A stretch of DNA of 64,000 nucleotides, from contig WVSR01000004.1 in assembly GCA_015689775.1 (NCBI GenBank), positions 1-64,000 of the forward strand, written 5' to 3'. Positions 42,163 to 50,521 of this stretch are shown in pieces. Each line of letters starts with the position of its first letter. Within the stretch, counting starts at the first letter, position 1. This stretch comes from Rhodobacterales bacterium LSUCC0387. GTDB taxonomy: Bacteria > Pseudomonadota > Alphaproteobacteria > Rhodobacterales > Rhodobacteraceae. The position numbers and the translations under genes are program-made. A model generated the notes under the pieces. That model worked only from the letters and a program-made list of their open reading frames with translations, was not told the DNA's origin and made no database searches.

Positions 42163-43344
42163 TCAGGGGATCGTCTTGTCCAGACCGCGAGGGATCTTTT
42201 TTTCCTTGTCGTAGAACGGAAGAGTCACCACCTCGCAGTCAGCGGTTGTGCCATCTTCTGTGACAACAGTCAGCGTTTTACCGATCCAGTCCGAAGGCTC
42301 GTCGAAGCGCACATAGGCTACACCGCAGTCAAGTGTTGGCGACCAGGTGGAGGCCGTCACATGACCGACACGCGTCCCATCTTCGCTGACCTCTCCACGG
42401 TATCCCGGAACAGCGGTTTTGCACACCAATCCCAGCAGACGCACTCTGGTATCGGCTCCCTGAAGCGCTGCACGTCCGACGTAGCCTTCTTTGTCGGTAT
42501 GAATGAAGGGACCAAGCCCTGCAGCAAACGGGGTCATCGTGTGATCGAAATCAGTCAAGTTATCGAGGATTCCGGCTTCAATCCGGCGAATTTCCATAGA
42601 TGCCATGCTGCCGTAAACAATTCCGTGCTCTTTGCCTGCCTCCATCACGTCATAAAACAGCTTGTGATGGTCTGTCTTTGTGTCGATCGATGTATCAGTC
42701 CCGACCGAGTAGATTTCGTATCCTAGCTCACCGGTCCAACCAGTGCGAGAAACATAGAGCCGCTGCCCCTTGATATCGTAGTAGCCCGATTGAAAGTACT
42801 TCAGGCTCTCGTCGATTACTCCATCCGTCAGAGCCGACATCACCTTCAGCGAATTCGGCCCCTGAATTTGCAGCACCCGCCCCAATGGATCAGAGATCTT
42901 CACGTCAAAGCCTTCGCTCAATGCCATAACCCAGGGCAGGAGATGGCCATCAGGTTGAACGTACCAGAACACGTCCTCCGCCATGCGGAACAGGATTCCG
43001 TCCATGAAGGTGCCGCCGTCATGAGCACATGCGATCGCATAGAGACCGCGCCCTTCTTTGAGAGTTGAGATATTCCGAGCGAAGATCTTTTCCATGAAAG
43101 CCATGGCATCGGGGCCTTCAATTTGCCACGGCTTTTCCGGCACGTCATAAAGCACGACCTTGCGACGCAGATTCCAATAGGTTTCGACGGCATCTTCACC
43201 GTTGAACACCCCGTAGAACCGCTCTGCGACCACCCCCAGAACGGTCTCTTCATTCGCATAGCAGTCGTAGAAAGGTGACTGGTCGTAGCGCCGAGCACTT
43301 ATTCGAACTGTGTTTTTGATGTCTGAGTGGATGGAGCTGGTCAT
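42163..43344 (-). CDS. Stand-alone GcvT-like tetrahydrofolate-dependent methyltransferase/demethylase
   Basis: 393 residues of the aminomethyltransferase (T-protein) fold: YDVPEKPWQIEGPDAMAFME, VLQIQGPNSLKVMSAL, SRTGWTGELGYEIYSVG, MEIRRIEAGILDN, FIHTDKEGYVGRAAL and STWSPTLDCGVAYVRFD. The GcvT catalytic region here reads GGTFMDGILF (one of the usual two Asp). No GcvH/P genes are near. DmdA and LigM/DesA demethylases share this fold, so it probably moves a methyl group from the substrate to THF, feeding the island MetF. It is 72 bp upstream of the GlxA-type regulator, in the same orientation. Confidence 0.85.
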   Translation of the reverse strand: MTSSIHSDIKNTVRISARRYDQSPFYDCYANEETVLGVVAERFYGVFNGEDAVETYWNLRRKVVLYDVPEKPWQIEGPDAMAFMEKIFARNISTLKEGRGLYAIACAHDGGTFMDGILFRMAEDVFWYVQPDGHLLPWVMALSEGFDVKISDPLGRVLQIQGPNSLKVMSALTDGVIDESLKYFQSGYYDIKGQRLYVSRTGWTGELGYEIYSVGTDTSIDTKTDHHKLFYDVMEAGKEHGIVYGSMASMEIRRIEAGILDNLTDFDHTMTPFAAGLGPFIHTDKEGYVGRAALQGADTRVRLLGLVCKTAVPGYRGEVSEDGTRVGHVTASTWSPTLDCGVAYVRFDEPSDWIGKTLTVVTEDGTTADCEVVTLPFYDKEKKIPRGLDKTIP

Positions 43345-43524
43345 ACTTGGTCCCTAACGTCCCTAAATCGATACCGTGCCGCATGGCATCAGTTTATCTT
43401 ACCTCTCCAGTTTTTCAGATTTTCTCACTCTCGTCCAAACTGGTTGTGTTCATTGCACATACACAAGAATCCTGGTAACAAAAAGTCATTTGAACTGATC
43501 ATAAGGTTTAGTTTATCTGCCTCC

Positions 43525-44439
43525 ATGAGCTCTTGGATTCCCTCTCTCAACGCACTGCGTGCCTTCGAGGCCACCGCACGCCATCGCAGTTACAAAGGCG
43601 CAGCGGACGAACTCAGCGTCACGCCCGCCGCGATCAAACAGCTGGTGGCAAAGCTTGAAGATGCTATTGGCGAGCCGTTGCTGCGACGCAGTGGCCGCGC
43701 GATGGAATTGACCGACATTGGAATTCGCGGTCTCGACGATTTGTCGAACGGCTTTCGGCAGATCGCGCAAGCGGTTGATCGGATGCGTTCCACCCGTCAT
43801 GAAAAGCGGCTGGTTGTCTCTGTGGATCCGTCTTTTGCAGCAGCTTGGCTGGTGCCACGGCTGGAGAGCTTCAAATTGCTTCACCCCACGATTGAGGTCC
43901 TGATCGATTCTTCCATGCAACTGGCAAATCTTATTGACGGAAGCACGAATGTCGGGATCCGGTTCGGCGTCGAGGATCATGGTGAGCTCGTTGCACACCG
44001 TTTGTTTGACGAAGAGCTTTGCGCCCTTTGCAGCCCGATGCTAGCCGAAGGCCCGCCACCGATCCGGAAGCTGGAGGATCTCGCAAATGCCAAGCTGCTT
44101 CGATGGGATCTCTCAGAATTCAAATGGGCCGCAAATACACGCAACTGGAACTATTGGAAAACGTGGTTGTCGGCGGTAGGTGCGGAGCATGTTTCCCCAG
44201 CGCGGGGACTCAAGTTCAACGACTATAATCTAGCTGTTCAGGCAGCCGTAGCCGGTCAGGGCTTTGTCCTGGGAAGCAAACCGGTTCTTGCCAGCCTGCT
44301 CGAAACTGGTCTTCTGATCGACCCATTCTCCCACTCGGCCAAGCCCGGGATAGGGTACGATGTTGTAACAACAAAGGATGCGCTGGAACGAGCGGATGTA
44401 CGCTGCTTCATAGATTGGATTCTGGACAGATCCGCATAG
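43525..44439 (+). CDS. LysR-type regulator, GcvA-like
   Basis: 304 residues from the ATG at 43525 (MSSWIPSLNALRAFEATARH), the usual GcvA-type start; the longer frame upstream is non-coding. HTH: KGAADELSVTPAAIKQLVAKLEDAIG split as a winged helix, then the substrate domain from about residue 92. It is divergent from the GcvT-like gene, which it probably controls. Confidence 0.9.
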   Translation: MSSWIPSLNALRAFEATARHRSYKGAADELSVTPAAIKQLVAKLEDAIGEPLLRRSGRAMELTDIGIRGLDDLSNGFRQIAQAVDRMRSTRHEKRLVVSVDPSFAAAWLVPRLESFKLLHPTIEVLIDSSMQLANLIDGSTNVGIRFGVEDHGELVAHRLFDEELCALCSPMLAEGPPPIRKLEDLANAKLLRWDLSEFKWAANTRNWNYWKTWLSAVGAEHVSPARGLKFNDYNLAVQAAVAGQGFVLGSKPVLASLLETGLLIDPFSHSAKPGIGYDVVTTKDALERADVRCFIDWILDRSA

Positions 44440-44502
44440 GGTCTGGATGCATTGATTTCCCGAGCGCTGCGTGATTCACGGCCCCGACAACGGAGCGGTG
44501 AC

Positions 44503-44673
44503 ATGAGCAATCTTTTCCGGCTGACCGACGCACAGATGGCGCGTCTGAAACCCTACTTTCCAAAGTCGCACGGTAAGCCAGGAGTCGACGACAGGCGGAT
44601 TCTGAGCGGGATAATTTTCATCAACCGCAATGGGTTAAGGTGGAGCGATGCTCCCGAAGCCTATGGCCCATGA
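44503..44673 (+). pseudogene. IS5-family (IS427 group) transposase fragment
   Basis: 56 codons of orfA N-terminus (MSNLFRLTDAQMARLKPYFP, then GKPGVDDRRILSGIIFINRN) ending at a premature TGA where intact proteins continue YGPHKTLYNRW. The upstream TGATTCACGG is like the ends of the related copy at 45067-45367. Confidence 0.8.
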
Positions 44674-44753
44674 AACACCTCCTGACAGCCGCACTGATCG
44701 TTACCCAGTAATACAACCCCCCTTATAAAATCCTGCCGCTAGGGGGGCTTTGC

Positions 44754-44909
44754 GGCCTGAACGTACCCGCATGCGAGTCTTGCGGGAGGACCCCGCCACA
44801 GCCGTTATTGGGGCTTCTCATTCAGACGCCAAATGAACTAGTTACCCGGTGCAAGTTGCAAAAGCTGCGCGCCGGAGCGGGGGTGTAGGATGTGCAGCTT
44901 TTTTCTAAC
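44754..44909 (+). repeat. 156-bp direct repeat, copy 1
   Basis: Identical by eye over 156 bp to 52032-52187, offset 7278 bp. It begins GGCCTGAACG and ends TTTCTAAC. It contains AAAAGCTGC (44860-44868) and GCAGCTTTT (44894-44902) plus a T-run, a terminator-like hairpin. The IS3 relic starts at the next base. Confidence 0.93.
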
Positions 44910-44965
44910 TGAGCCTCCCCATCTGAATTGGTCCACCGTTATGTTTAGGAAACGGAGGACAGCGA

Positions 44966-45079
44966 ATGGCGAACAAGCGACACAAGCCAGAGGAAATAAT
45001 TCAGAAGCTGCGGCAGGTTGATGTTCTTGTCGGTCAAGGCCTGGCGCGTGTGGATGCGATCCGCGAGGTGCGCCTTTAG
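44966..45079 (+). pseudogene. IS3-family OrfA fragment
   Basis: 37 codons, MANKRHKPEEIIQKLRQVDV to VDAIREVRL, match the N-terminus of IS3 OrfA; then TAG. The 5' flank from 44910 (TGAGCCTCCCC) is a likely IS end and begins right where the 156-bp repeat copy stops. Its 3' end is cut by the minus-strand IS5 remnant. Confidence 0.78.
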
Positions 45080-45367
45080 GTAAGTTGCATCGATCATGAC
45101 AACCTTCTCCTCGCCGCCTGCGGAGGAAAGCCCTACCATCATCCGGGCGAAGACCCCCATGTCGCTCCATCGCTTCCAGCGGTTATAGAGGGTCTTCGGT
45201 GGACCATACTCCCGAGGCGCATCGCACCACCGCAACCCATTGCGGTTGATGAATATTATGCCGCTCAGGACACGCCGATCATCGACGCGCGGCTTGCCAT
45301 GGCTCTTCGGGAAGAACGGCCGGGGCCGCTCCATTTGCTCTTCTGTCAGCCAGAATAGGTTGCTCAT
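45067..45367 (-). pseudogene. IS5-family (IS427 group) transposase fragment, minus strand
   Basis: From ATG 45367: MSNLFWLTEEQMERPRPFFP through KTLYNRWKRWSDMGVFARMM to VVMIDATYLKAH, then the sequence switches to the antisense of the IS3 OrfA remnant. Only the N-terminal half of the transposase remains. Second IS5 relic within 1 kb, in opposite orientation to the first. Confidence 0.8.
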
Positions 45368-45429
45368 CATCACCCCCGTCATTTCGGGAGCTTGAATCAT
45401 CCAGCCGCGGCGGTTTCAATCATATCAAT

Positions 45430-45685
45430 AGGTCCTGACCCTAGCAGAACCCGGTTCTTCATGATTTGACGCCAGCGTTCGATCTTGCCCTGGGTCTGTG
45501 GGTGGTGCGGCGCACCTCGAACGTGATGCATGCCCTTGTAATCGAGATAGTCGGCCAGATCGACGGCGACGTAGGACGTTGTCGTTGAGCAGCCTCGGCT
45601 TGTGCATGATCGTGGCCTGATCACAGCCCGAGACTGTTAACGCAAGGTCCAGCGTGTCGGTGACGTCCTTGTTGGATGTCGGCCT
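45430..45685 (-). pseudogene. IS3-family OrfB (DDE integrase core) remnant, frameshifted
   Basis: Minus strand: DVTDTLDLALTVSGCDQATI and MHKPRLLNDN in one frame, then after a small deletion YVAVDLADYLDYKGMHHVRG, HHPQTQGKIERWRQIMKNRVLL in another. This is the rve catalytic core. It is broken by the frameshift and cut at NRVLL, next to the end of the IS5 relic. Confidence 0.8.
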
Positions 45686-45688
45686 CGA

Positions 45689-46447
45689 TCAAGGGGATCT
45701 GATGAGGCAGATCGGATCGAAACGAAACATGGTCTCGAACCGGCAGAACTCGACGCTTGTGAACGTGATCGGCTCGACCTGGGCCAGATGGCGCGCAAAG
45801 AGATCCTCGGACAGGGAAACGAGCGCATCCGCTTGCTCGGCAGGCAGAAAGCGCAGCATGTAGGCCAGCGAGATGTGGAACTGGTAGGTTTCATGGTCAT
45901 CTCTTGGCAGGCCAGTCAGGTCGCGTAGTCTGTCCCGCAGTCCCCTCAAGTGGAAGCCCTCAGCGGTTCCGTCGGGTTCCATCGAGATGCTGTTGGGGCC
46001 ATTGACCCCGCACGCCCTGACCCGAAACGGGCCGTCGAGCCGAAAGCCCGACAGCCGTTCGCGAAAGATCTCGTTGATGTCCTCCAAACCGGCATCCCTG
46101 CGAACGCCCGCAGGCCATCCGCCGACGCCGAGCGGCGCGCCACTGATCCCGCAGAAGACTGTCATGTGAAAACTCTCGCGCGGCAGAAACACCATGCTGT
46201 CGGCGAAGGGGGATCCGATCAGCCCGTCCTGAACGGCGCAGAGCCCGGCGAAAAGGGGCGAGTCCGTCGGAACGTGGCACAGGAAGGTATTTCCGGGGTG
46301 GCGAAGCACCTCGCCGTCGGGCGTGAACTTGCCGCCCTGTCGCGGTGCGGTGATGGACTGGGGCGCAGCGGCCCCGAACAGACCGGTCAGCCGGGCGAGA
46401 ACCTCGTCGCGGGCAATGCGCGGATTGGGCCTGCTGAGGTGGGTCAT
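45689..46447 (-). CDS. DUF1868 2H-phosphoesterase-superfamily protein
   Basis: 252 residues. Two H-x-T/S motifs of the 2H phosphoesterases are visible: SFHMTVFCGI at about residue 93 and YQFHISLAYMLRF at about 190. The GGKFTPDGEVLRHPGNTFLCH start is DUF1868-like. 2H enzymes act on 2',3'- or 1'',2''-cyclic phosphodiesters. It is the last gene of the ABC importer operon, 78 bp after the binding-protein stop. The tail CLIRSP may be altered by the abutting IS3 relic. Cytoplasmic; substrate unknown. Confidence 0.83.
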   Translation of the reverse strand: MTHLSRPNPRIARDEVLARLTGLFGAAAPQSITAPRQGGKFTPDGEVLRHPGNTFLCHVPTDSPLFAGLCAVQDGLIGSPFADSMVFLPRESFHMTVFCGISGAPLGVGGWPAGVRRDAGLEDINEIFRERLSGFRLDGPFRVRACGVNGPNSISMEPDGTAEGFHLRGLRDRLRDLTGLPRDDHETYQFHISLAYMLRFLPAEQADALVSLSEDLFARHLAQVEPITFTSVEFCRFETMFRFDPICLIRSP

Positions 46448-46525
46448 GTATCGGCGCTCATTTTTATCGTTGCTGACTGTCAGGAAAGGGCGGCGGACTG
46501 AACGTGCCGCCGCCCCAGATAGCGC

Positions 46526-47629
46526 TTATCTTTCGAGGATGACAGCGTCAATGAAGGCTTCCTCGACAGCGCCGCGGAACGGCTGGGCGCCCCAGACCGT
46601 CGAGAAGGCCCGCTGTTCGTTGGGGACCAGCGCAGCACTATCGTCGGCCGCGGTATTCATCGGCGCCGTGCCGAAGGTGCTGTTGAACGTAGTCTGCGTC
46701 TCGGCAGAGGTCAGCCAGTTCATGAACACCAGAGCCGCCGCTGGGTGCGGTGCGTTTAGTGGGATCGCCACCCCGTTGCCGCCGCCGTTCATGCCCATCT
46801 CGGGAATGTAGAAGGCAATGTCATCGCGCACTTCGCCCCTGTTCTGCAGGCCTGCCAGGTGATCTTCCCAGGCCGGAACCATCCAAAGTTCGCCATCGGA
46901 CACACGGATGATGCTGTCAGCGTTGCCGGCAGTGATGACGTAGTGCTCGGCATTTTCGTTGAAGAATTCGAACCCCGGCTCCAGCGCCGCGATCCGGTCG
47001 TCCGTGACTTCCCCATCCGAGAAATCGACCCCGGTCATGGCGCGCAGCATGTTCTGGTAATAGGACGGACCCGAACCGCCGTTTTCGTAGTTGAAGCCAA
47101 AGCGGCCCGGGTTCGCCTGCCAGAACGCGGCGAAATCCGCGGGCGTCTGCGGCAGGTTCTCTGCATCGACATGGGCCGGGTCATAGGCAATGCCGCTCTG
47201 GTTGCCCCAGAAGGCGAGCACGTGGTCGCCACCATCGACACCGGCCAGGCTGCTGACGCGCCCTGCATCCTCAGGCAACATGGCCAGCGGCATGAATAGC
47301 TCGTCCAGCGTCACGTTGGCGAAGCTGTCATAGCCCCATGCGAAGACGTCAATATCACCGGTTTCACGGTCGCGCTCGGCCAGCATCTTGTCAGAGTTGC
47401 TGGAGTTCGTCCCCTCAGGAATCGTCACGTCGATCCCGTATTCCTCCTCGAAGGCCTGCACAGCGCGGCGCAGGTCGTCTTGCAGGTACCAGACATACCA
47501 GGTCAGTTCCCCTTCCTGCTGGGCCTGGGCGACAATCTCGTCCCAGGACATGGCCGACAGGTCCTGGGCATTCGACATGGCGGTGCTCAGCGCGAGCACG
47601 GCCGTGGCGGTGAAGATGGATTTCAGCAT
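46526..47629 (-). CDS. Extracellular solute-binding protein of an ABC importer
   Basis: 367 residues with signal peptide MLKSIFTATAVLALSTAMSN (cut near SNA-QD). Type of the spermidine/iron/thiamine-like group: GELTWYVWYLQDDLRRAVQA, AFWGNQSGIAYDPAHVD, NYENGGSGPSYYQNML and ELWMVPAWEDHLAGL. Rich in acidic residues, as expected in the periplasm of marine bacteria. The ligand is unknown. Fourth gene of the importer operon. Confidence 0.88.
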   Translation of the reverse strand: MLKSIFTATAVLALSTAMSNAQDLSAMSWDEIVAQAQQEGELTWYVWYLQDDLRRAVQAFEEEYGIDVTIPEGTNSSNSDKMLAERDRETGDIDVFAWGYDSFANVTLDELFMPLAMLPEDAGRVSSLAGVDGGDHVLAFWGNQSGIAYDPAHVDAENLPQTPADFAAFWQANPGRFGFNYENGGSGPSYYQNMLRAMTGVDFSDGEVTDDRIAALEPGFEFFNENAEHYVITAGNADSIIRVSDGELWMVPAWEDHLAGLQNRGEVRDDIAFYIPEMGMNGGGNGVAIPLNAPHPAAALVFMNWLTSAETQTTFNSTFGTAPMNTAADDSAALVPNEQRAFSTVWGAQPFRGAVEEAFIDAVILER

Positions 47630-47663
47630 GTGGTTCTCCCTTTCATGGTGGTTGGCATCCCCG

Positions 47664-48491
47664 TCATCCCTTGCCAGAAGCGAGCGTCGGGTTGGCGGAT
47701 TTGAGCAGTCGTTCCAGGATCAGCATGAGGATCACGTTCGGGACGACGAGGATCAGCGAAAGCACTGCGGCATTGGGGCGGACATAGTCCTGGCCGAGGG
47801 CGGAAAATAGCAGTGTCGGGATCGTCACCACATCCGGACTGCCGAGGATGAACGCGATCGCGAATTCCTCGATGGACTGGATGAAGACGATCAGTAGCGT
47901 GGCGAAAATGCCGGGGCGCAACGCGGGCAGGAAGGCGACGCGGAACCGCGCCTGCGGCGAGGCCCCCAGGTCGCGCGCCGCGTCGATGTGGTCCTGACGA
48001 ACCTGTTCGAAGCTGACGGTCATGATGCGGATCGCGTAGGGCAGCGCCAGAACCGCGTGGGCAAAAAGGATCGCGCCGAACCGCCAAGTATGCAGGCCAA
48101 GCTGGAACAGTAGCGAGGTGAAGAAGATCGCGGTGACAAAGCCTGGCACGACCAGGGGCAGCAGGCACAACAGCTTTGCCAGCTCCCGGCCCGGGAATGC
48201 GATCCGGCCAAGCGCATAGGCGGTTGGCGTCGCCAGAGCGAGCGACAGCAGCGCCGCCAGCGGGGCAAGCGTGTAGGAGGTCGCCATCGCCACCTGCAGC
48301 GAGGAGTTTTCCCACATGTCGCGCCAGCGCCAGAGCGACATTGCTGGAGGCAGGATGCGGTCCGCGGTCCAAGGCTCGGAGGGATCGACAAGGGACCACA
48401 GGATCGCCATCCCAAACGGAATGACCAACCAGATGGTGCAGATCACCAACAGAAGAATCAGCAAAGCCTTGTTCAGCTGTTCGCGCGTCAT
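47664..48491 (-). CDS. ABC importer permease (second)
   Basis: 275 residues, six spans beginning ALLILLLVICTIWLVIPFGM; the EAA loop is HIDAARDLGASPQARFRVAF. Start overlaps the stop of the first permease (ATGA). PotC/PhnV-like. Ends 35 bp before the binding-protein gene. Confidence 0.88.
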   Translation of the reverse strand: MTREQLNKALLILLLVICTIWLVIPFGMAILWSLVDPSEPWTADRILPPAMSLWRWRDMWENSSLQVAMATSYTLAPLAALLSLALATPTAYALGRIAFPGRELAKLLCLLPLVVPGFVTAIFFTSLLFQLGLHTWRFGAILFAHAVLALPYAIRIMTVSFEQVRQDHIDAARDLGASPQARFRVAFLPALRPGIFATLLIVFIQSIEEFAIAFILGSPDVVTIPTLLFSALGQDYVRPNAAVLSLILVVPNVILMLILERLLKSANPTLASGKG

Positions 48492-49342
48492 TTGGACCGG
48501 CCTTTCATCACCAGCCGGGCCAGGAAGGCGAGCGCGGAGGCCCCTAACATGGCTAGCAACATCAGCGTGACCCCGACAACGGCCGCCGAATGCCAGTCTC
48601 CCCTGTCCTTGAAGAACACCATGAGCTGTGACATGGACTGACGGTTGGTCGGGCCCGCGATGACCTGAAAACTGAAATCAGCCATGGCCCCGATGAAGAT
48701 GATCACCATCGCCGCCTGCATCGCGGAAATCGACAGGGGCGCGATCACCTTACGGAACCGATTCCAGGCCCCTGCGCCAAGATCGCGCGCCGCGTCCAGC
48801 ACATCGTCGGAAATGCCCTGCACCGCTCCGGAAAGCAGCAGCAATGCAAATGGCATGTTCTTCCAGACCTGCAGGATCAGGACGCCGATGGCGTTGCTGT
48901 CGTTCTGCAAGCGGCGCGGTTCGTCCCAAAGGCCAAGAGCCTGCATCGACTGGTTCAGGATGCCATGATAGGCGATGACGTTGATGAATAGGAACGCCGC
49001 GACCAGCCCATGCACCAACATCGGAGCCTTCAGGATCGCGCCGATCGTCATTGAGCCGGTGAAGGGTTTGCGCAGCCAGATGGCCAGCGGATAGGCCAGC
49101 GCGACCGACAGGATCGCGCTGACCGTGCCAATGTAGAAGGAATAACGAACCGAGCGGGCGAAGACGCGCCGGTCGGTCACCTCGGCCCAGTATTGCAGAG
49201 TGAACTGGTCCTTTCCATTCAACGCGTAGAGCCCGAAGCTCTGTGCGATCGCGATCCAGACCACAATGCCAATCAGCCCGAGGATCATTCCTAGCCCCGG
49301 AAGGAGCAGCAGGATAACAGTCAGCCATCGGCGTAGGGTCAT
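48488..49342 (-). CDS. ABC importer permease (first)
   Basis: 284 residues from ATG 49342, MTLRRWLTVILLLLPGLGMI; this start overlaps the ATPase stop. The longer frame upstream is non-coding Arg/Pro-rich. Six spans and the EAA loop VLDAARDLGAGAWNRFRKVI. PotB-like partner of the second permease. Confidence 0.88.
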   Translation of the reverse strand: MTLRRWLTVILLLLPGLGMILGLIGIVVWIAIAQSFGLYALNGKDQFTLQYWAEVTDRRVFARSVRYSFYIGTVSAILSVALAYPLAIWLRKPFTGSMTIGAILKAPMLVHGLVAAFLFINVIAYHGILNQSMQALGLWDEPRRLQNDSNAIGVLILQVWKNMPFALLLLSGAVQGISDDVLDAARDLGAGAWNRFRKVIAPLSISAMQAAMVIIFIGAMADFSFQVIAGPTNRQSMSQLMVFFKDRGDWHSAAVVGVTLMLLAMLGASALAFLARLVMKGRSK

Positions 49343-50382
49343 GGCCTGTCCTCTAGCAATCGGATGCGGTCGGGGGGAACATGGATGCAGATCACGTCGC
49401 CTTCGCGGGCGGTGGTTTCCAGCGCCTGCACACGGAACACGCCGCTGCCTGCGGCGCAGGTGAGATCGGTGAAATGGCCTTGAAAGGCCCGGTGCAGTAC
49501 GCGGCCCTCTATCCCGGCTTCCCCGATGACGGCATGTTCCGGGCGCCAGCACAGTGCAACCTCCTTGCCGTGCGGCGCATCTTCGAGAGCGCAGGTGAAG
49601 ATGCCCGCAGAGGTTTCGATGTTCCAGTGTCCGGGGCTGTCCTGGCCAAGCACCTGCCCCGTGAAGACATTTGAGTTTCCGATGAAATCGGCGGCAAAGG
49701 GCGTTCGGGGACGGTGATACAGGGTTTCCGGCGTGTCCACCTGCTCGATCCGGCCGCCGTTCAGCAAGACGACCCGGTCTGACATGGCTAGCGCTTCGGA
49801 CTGGTCGTGGGTAACATAGATCGCCGTCAGTCCGTAGTCGCGCTGGATGCGGCGGATCTCGATCCGGACCTGGTCGCGCAGCTTGGCGTCAAGATTTGAC
49901 AGGGGTTCGTCGAAAAGGATGACCTTGGGCCGCATCACCAACGCGCGGCCAAGTGATACCCGCTGCTGCTGCCCGCCCGAAAGCTGGTTGGGCAGCTTGT
50001 CCATCTGCGCCGCGAGGTCCAGTTTCTGCGAAACATCCTTAACCCGTTCGTCCCGGTGGGATCGGGGAATCTTCTTCTGGCGTAGGCCGAATTCGAGGTT
50101 CTGGCGCACGGTCAGATGCGGGAAGAGGGCGTAGGACTGGAAGCACAGGGCGGTGTCGCGCCGCTCTGGCGGGATCGCGGTGACGTCGCTGCCCTCGATG
50201 AAAATCTTACCCTCGGTCGGCTCAAGAAAGCCGGAAATCACCTTCAGAAGTGTGGTCTTGCCACAGCCCGAGGGGCCAAGCAGCGTCACGAATTCACCCG
50301 GGGCAACGTCGAGGTCGATATCCGACAGGGCCGTGAAGCCGTCGAACATCTTGGTCAATCCCTGGATCCGGATCGCTGTCAT
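49339..50382 (-). CDS. ABC importer ATP-binding protein (PotA-like)
   Basis: 347 residues from ATG 50382 (GGGGAGG upstream). Walker A GPSGCGKTTLLKVISGF, signature LSGGQQQRVSLGRAL, Walker B VILFDEPLSNLDAKLR, switch His in YVTHDQSEALAMSD, and a C-terminal TOBE-like domain (TGQVLGQDSPGHWNIETSAG). First gene of the importer operon, divergent from the ROK regulator. Confidence 0.92.
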   Translation of the reverse strand: MTAIRIQGLTKMFDGFTALSDIDLDVAPGEFVTLLGPSGCGKTTLLKVISGFLEPTEGKIFIEGSDVTAIPPERRDTALCFQSYALFPHLTVRQNLEFGLRQKKIPRSHRDERVKDVSQKLDLAAQMDKLPNQLSGGQQQRVSLGRALVMRPKVILFDEPLSNLDAKLRDQVRIEIRRIQRDYGLTAIYVTHDQSEALAMSDRVVLLNGGRIEQVDTPETLYHRPRTPFAADFIGNSNVFTGQVLGQDSPGHWNIETSAGIFTCALEDAPHGKEVALCWRPEHAVIGEAGIEGRVLHRAFQGHFTDLTCAAGSGVFRVQALETTAREGDVICIHVPPDRIRLLEDRP

Positions 50383-50521
50383 GCGGACCTCCCCTCCCAC
50401 GACTCAGCACATTTTTACCCACTGTATGTGAAATTAATATGACGTGTTAAGCGTAATTTTCCTTGCGACGGGGCGTGCGAGGGTTAATTGTCCCTGCAAG
50501 CGCCCTTTCCGCACTTGGATC

